Of a stretch of 64,000 nucleotides of DNA, positions 63,891 through 64,000 are shown piece after piece. A model generated the notes under the pieces. That model was given only the letters and a program-made list of their open reading frames with translations, had not been told where the DNA came from and did not search any database. The translations under genes were made by a program, and so were the position numbers. Within the stretch, counting starts at the first letter, position 1; every line of letters begins with the position of its first letter. Source of the DNA: Gastranaerophilus sp944325835 (GTDB lineage: Bacteria; Cyanobacteriota; Vampirovibrionia; Gastranaerophilales; Gastranaerophilaceae); assembly GCA_963931575.1 (NCBI GenBank), contig OZ007029.1:1-64000 (forward strand), read 5' to 3'.

Positions 63891-64000
63891 ATGGCAGATT
63901 TCAAAATTAAAATCAGACGAATGCAAAAACGCGATCTTGATCAGGTGGAAAAGATTGAGGCGGAGGCTTACGGCCCGCACCACTGGTCGAAAGAAGCGTT
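63891..64000 (+). CDS. rimI: Ribosomal-protein-alanine acetyltransferase-like (GNAT), 3' partial
   Basis: The first 36 residues (MADFKIKIRRMQKRDLDQVEKIEAEAYG...) match the N-terminus of RimI-type GNAT acetyltransferases, including the R-x-M-x-x-x-D-L-D-x-V-x-x-I-E start and the H-x-W-S segment. The window ends before the acetyl-CoA-binding motif, so this is provisional. No strong ribosome site is seen. Confidence 0.65.
   Translation, partial: MADFKIKIRRMQKRDLDQVEKIEAEAYGPHHWSKEA

Overview
The window looks like a Candidatus Melainabacteria / Vampirovibrionia chromosome, most likely gut Gastranaerophilales. This rests on AT-rich DNA, a prepilin gene of the style common in that group, lineage-specific proteins opening MG(M/L)AASQAR, a short cyanobacterial-type DprA-like protein, and flagellar-type sigma-28 promoters. 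The assignment is an inference from gene content; no rRNA or marker set is present.

Positions 1-16.9 kb form a dense defence island. It holds a DUF262/HNH protein, DUF4186, a nucleotidyltransferase overlapping a DUF6602 nuclease-like gene, an Mrr-type type IV restriction enzyme and a Gabija pair whose GajA is frameshifted inside its TOPRIM motif. It ends with a complete type I restriction-modification operon (hsdR-hsdM-hsdS). Downstream of hsdS lie a tyrosine recombinase and a promoterless, inverted hsdS cassette; two pairs of inverted repeats, one perfect over 147 bp, mark a specificity-switching locus. A stray Mu gp27-like small terminase gene sits at 5.0 kb.

Positions 17.5-32.5 kb are one long minus-strand gene run with almost no gaps. 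Read in transcription order it holds a GDPD-like phosphodiesterase, a HAD phosphatase, two sugar-nucleotidyltransferases, a membrane protein, a cupin, three WavE-type domains (one fused to a 650-residue module), two other glycosyltransferases and an MsbA-like exporter. These look like surface-glycan assembly. The run ends in a caspase-like protease, a one-helix membrane protein and a HEPN-like protein, the best candidate here for an undescribed system.

Positions 32.5-40.8 kb hold a live/dead pair of small tyrosine recombinases and a scrambled Mu-like prophage remnant: MuA-like transposase, major capsid, gpF, gpG, a Dam methylase and a truncated C5 methylase. Repeated putative transposase sites lie upstream of the transposase, and matching sites in the opposite orientation lie at 17.38-17.42 kb.

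From tRNA-Asn (40.87 kb) onward the sequence is ordinary backbone: Bax-inhibitor-like protein, prepilin, acpP-fabF, sigma-28-driven proteins with a FliK-like protein, an ABC1 kinase, tRNA-Glu, fabI, a RelA/SpoT-like protein, rlmD, regulators, a Cof/NUDIX/HEAT/DprA run, pcrA and the start of a RimI-like acetyltransferase. Two copies of an 87-bp palindromic repeat occur here; one supplies the apparent start codon of the prepilin gene, downstream of a 14-G tract.
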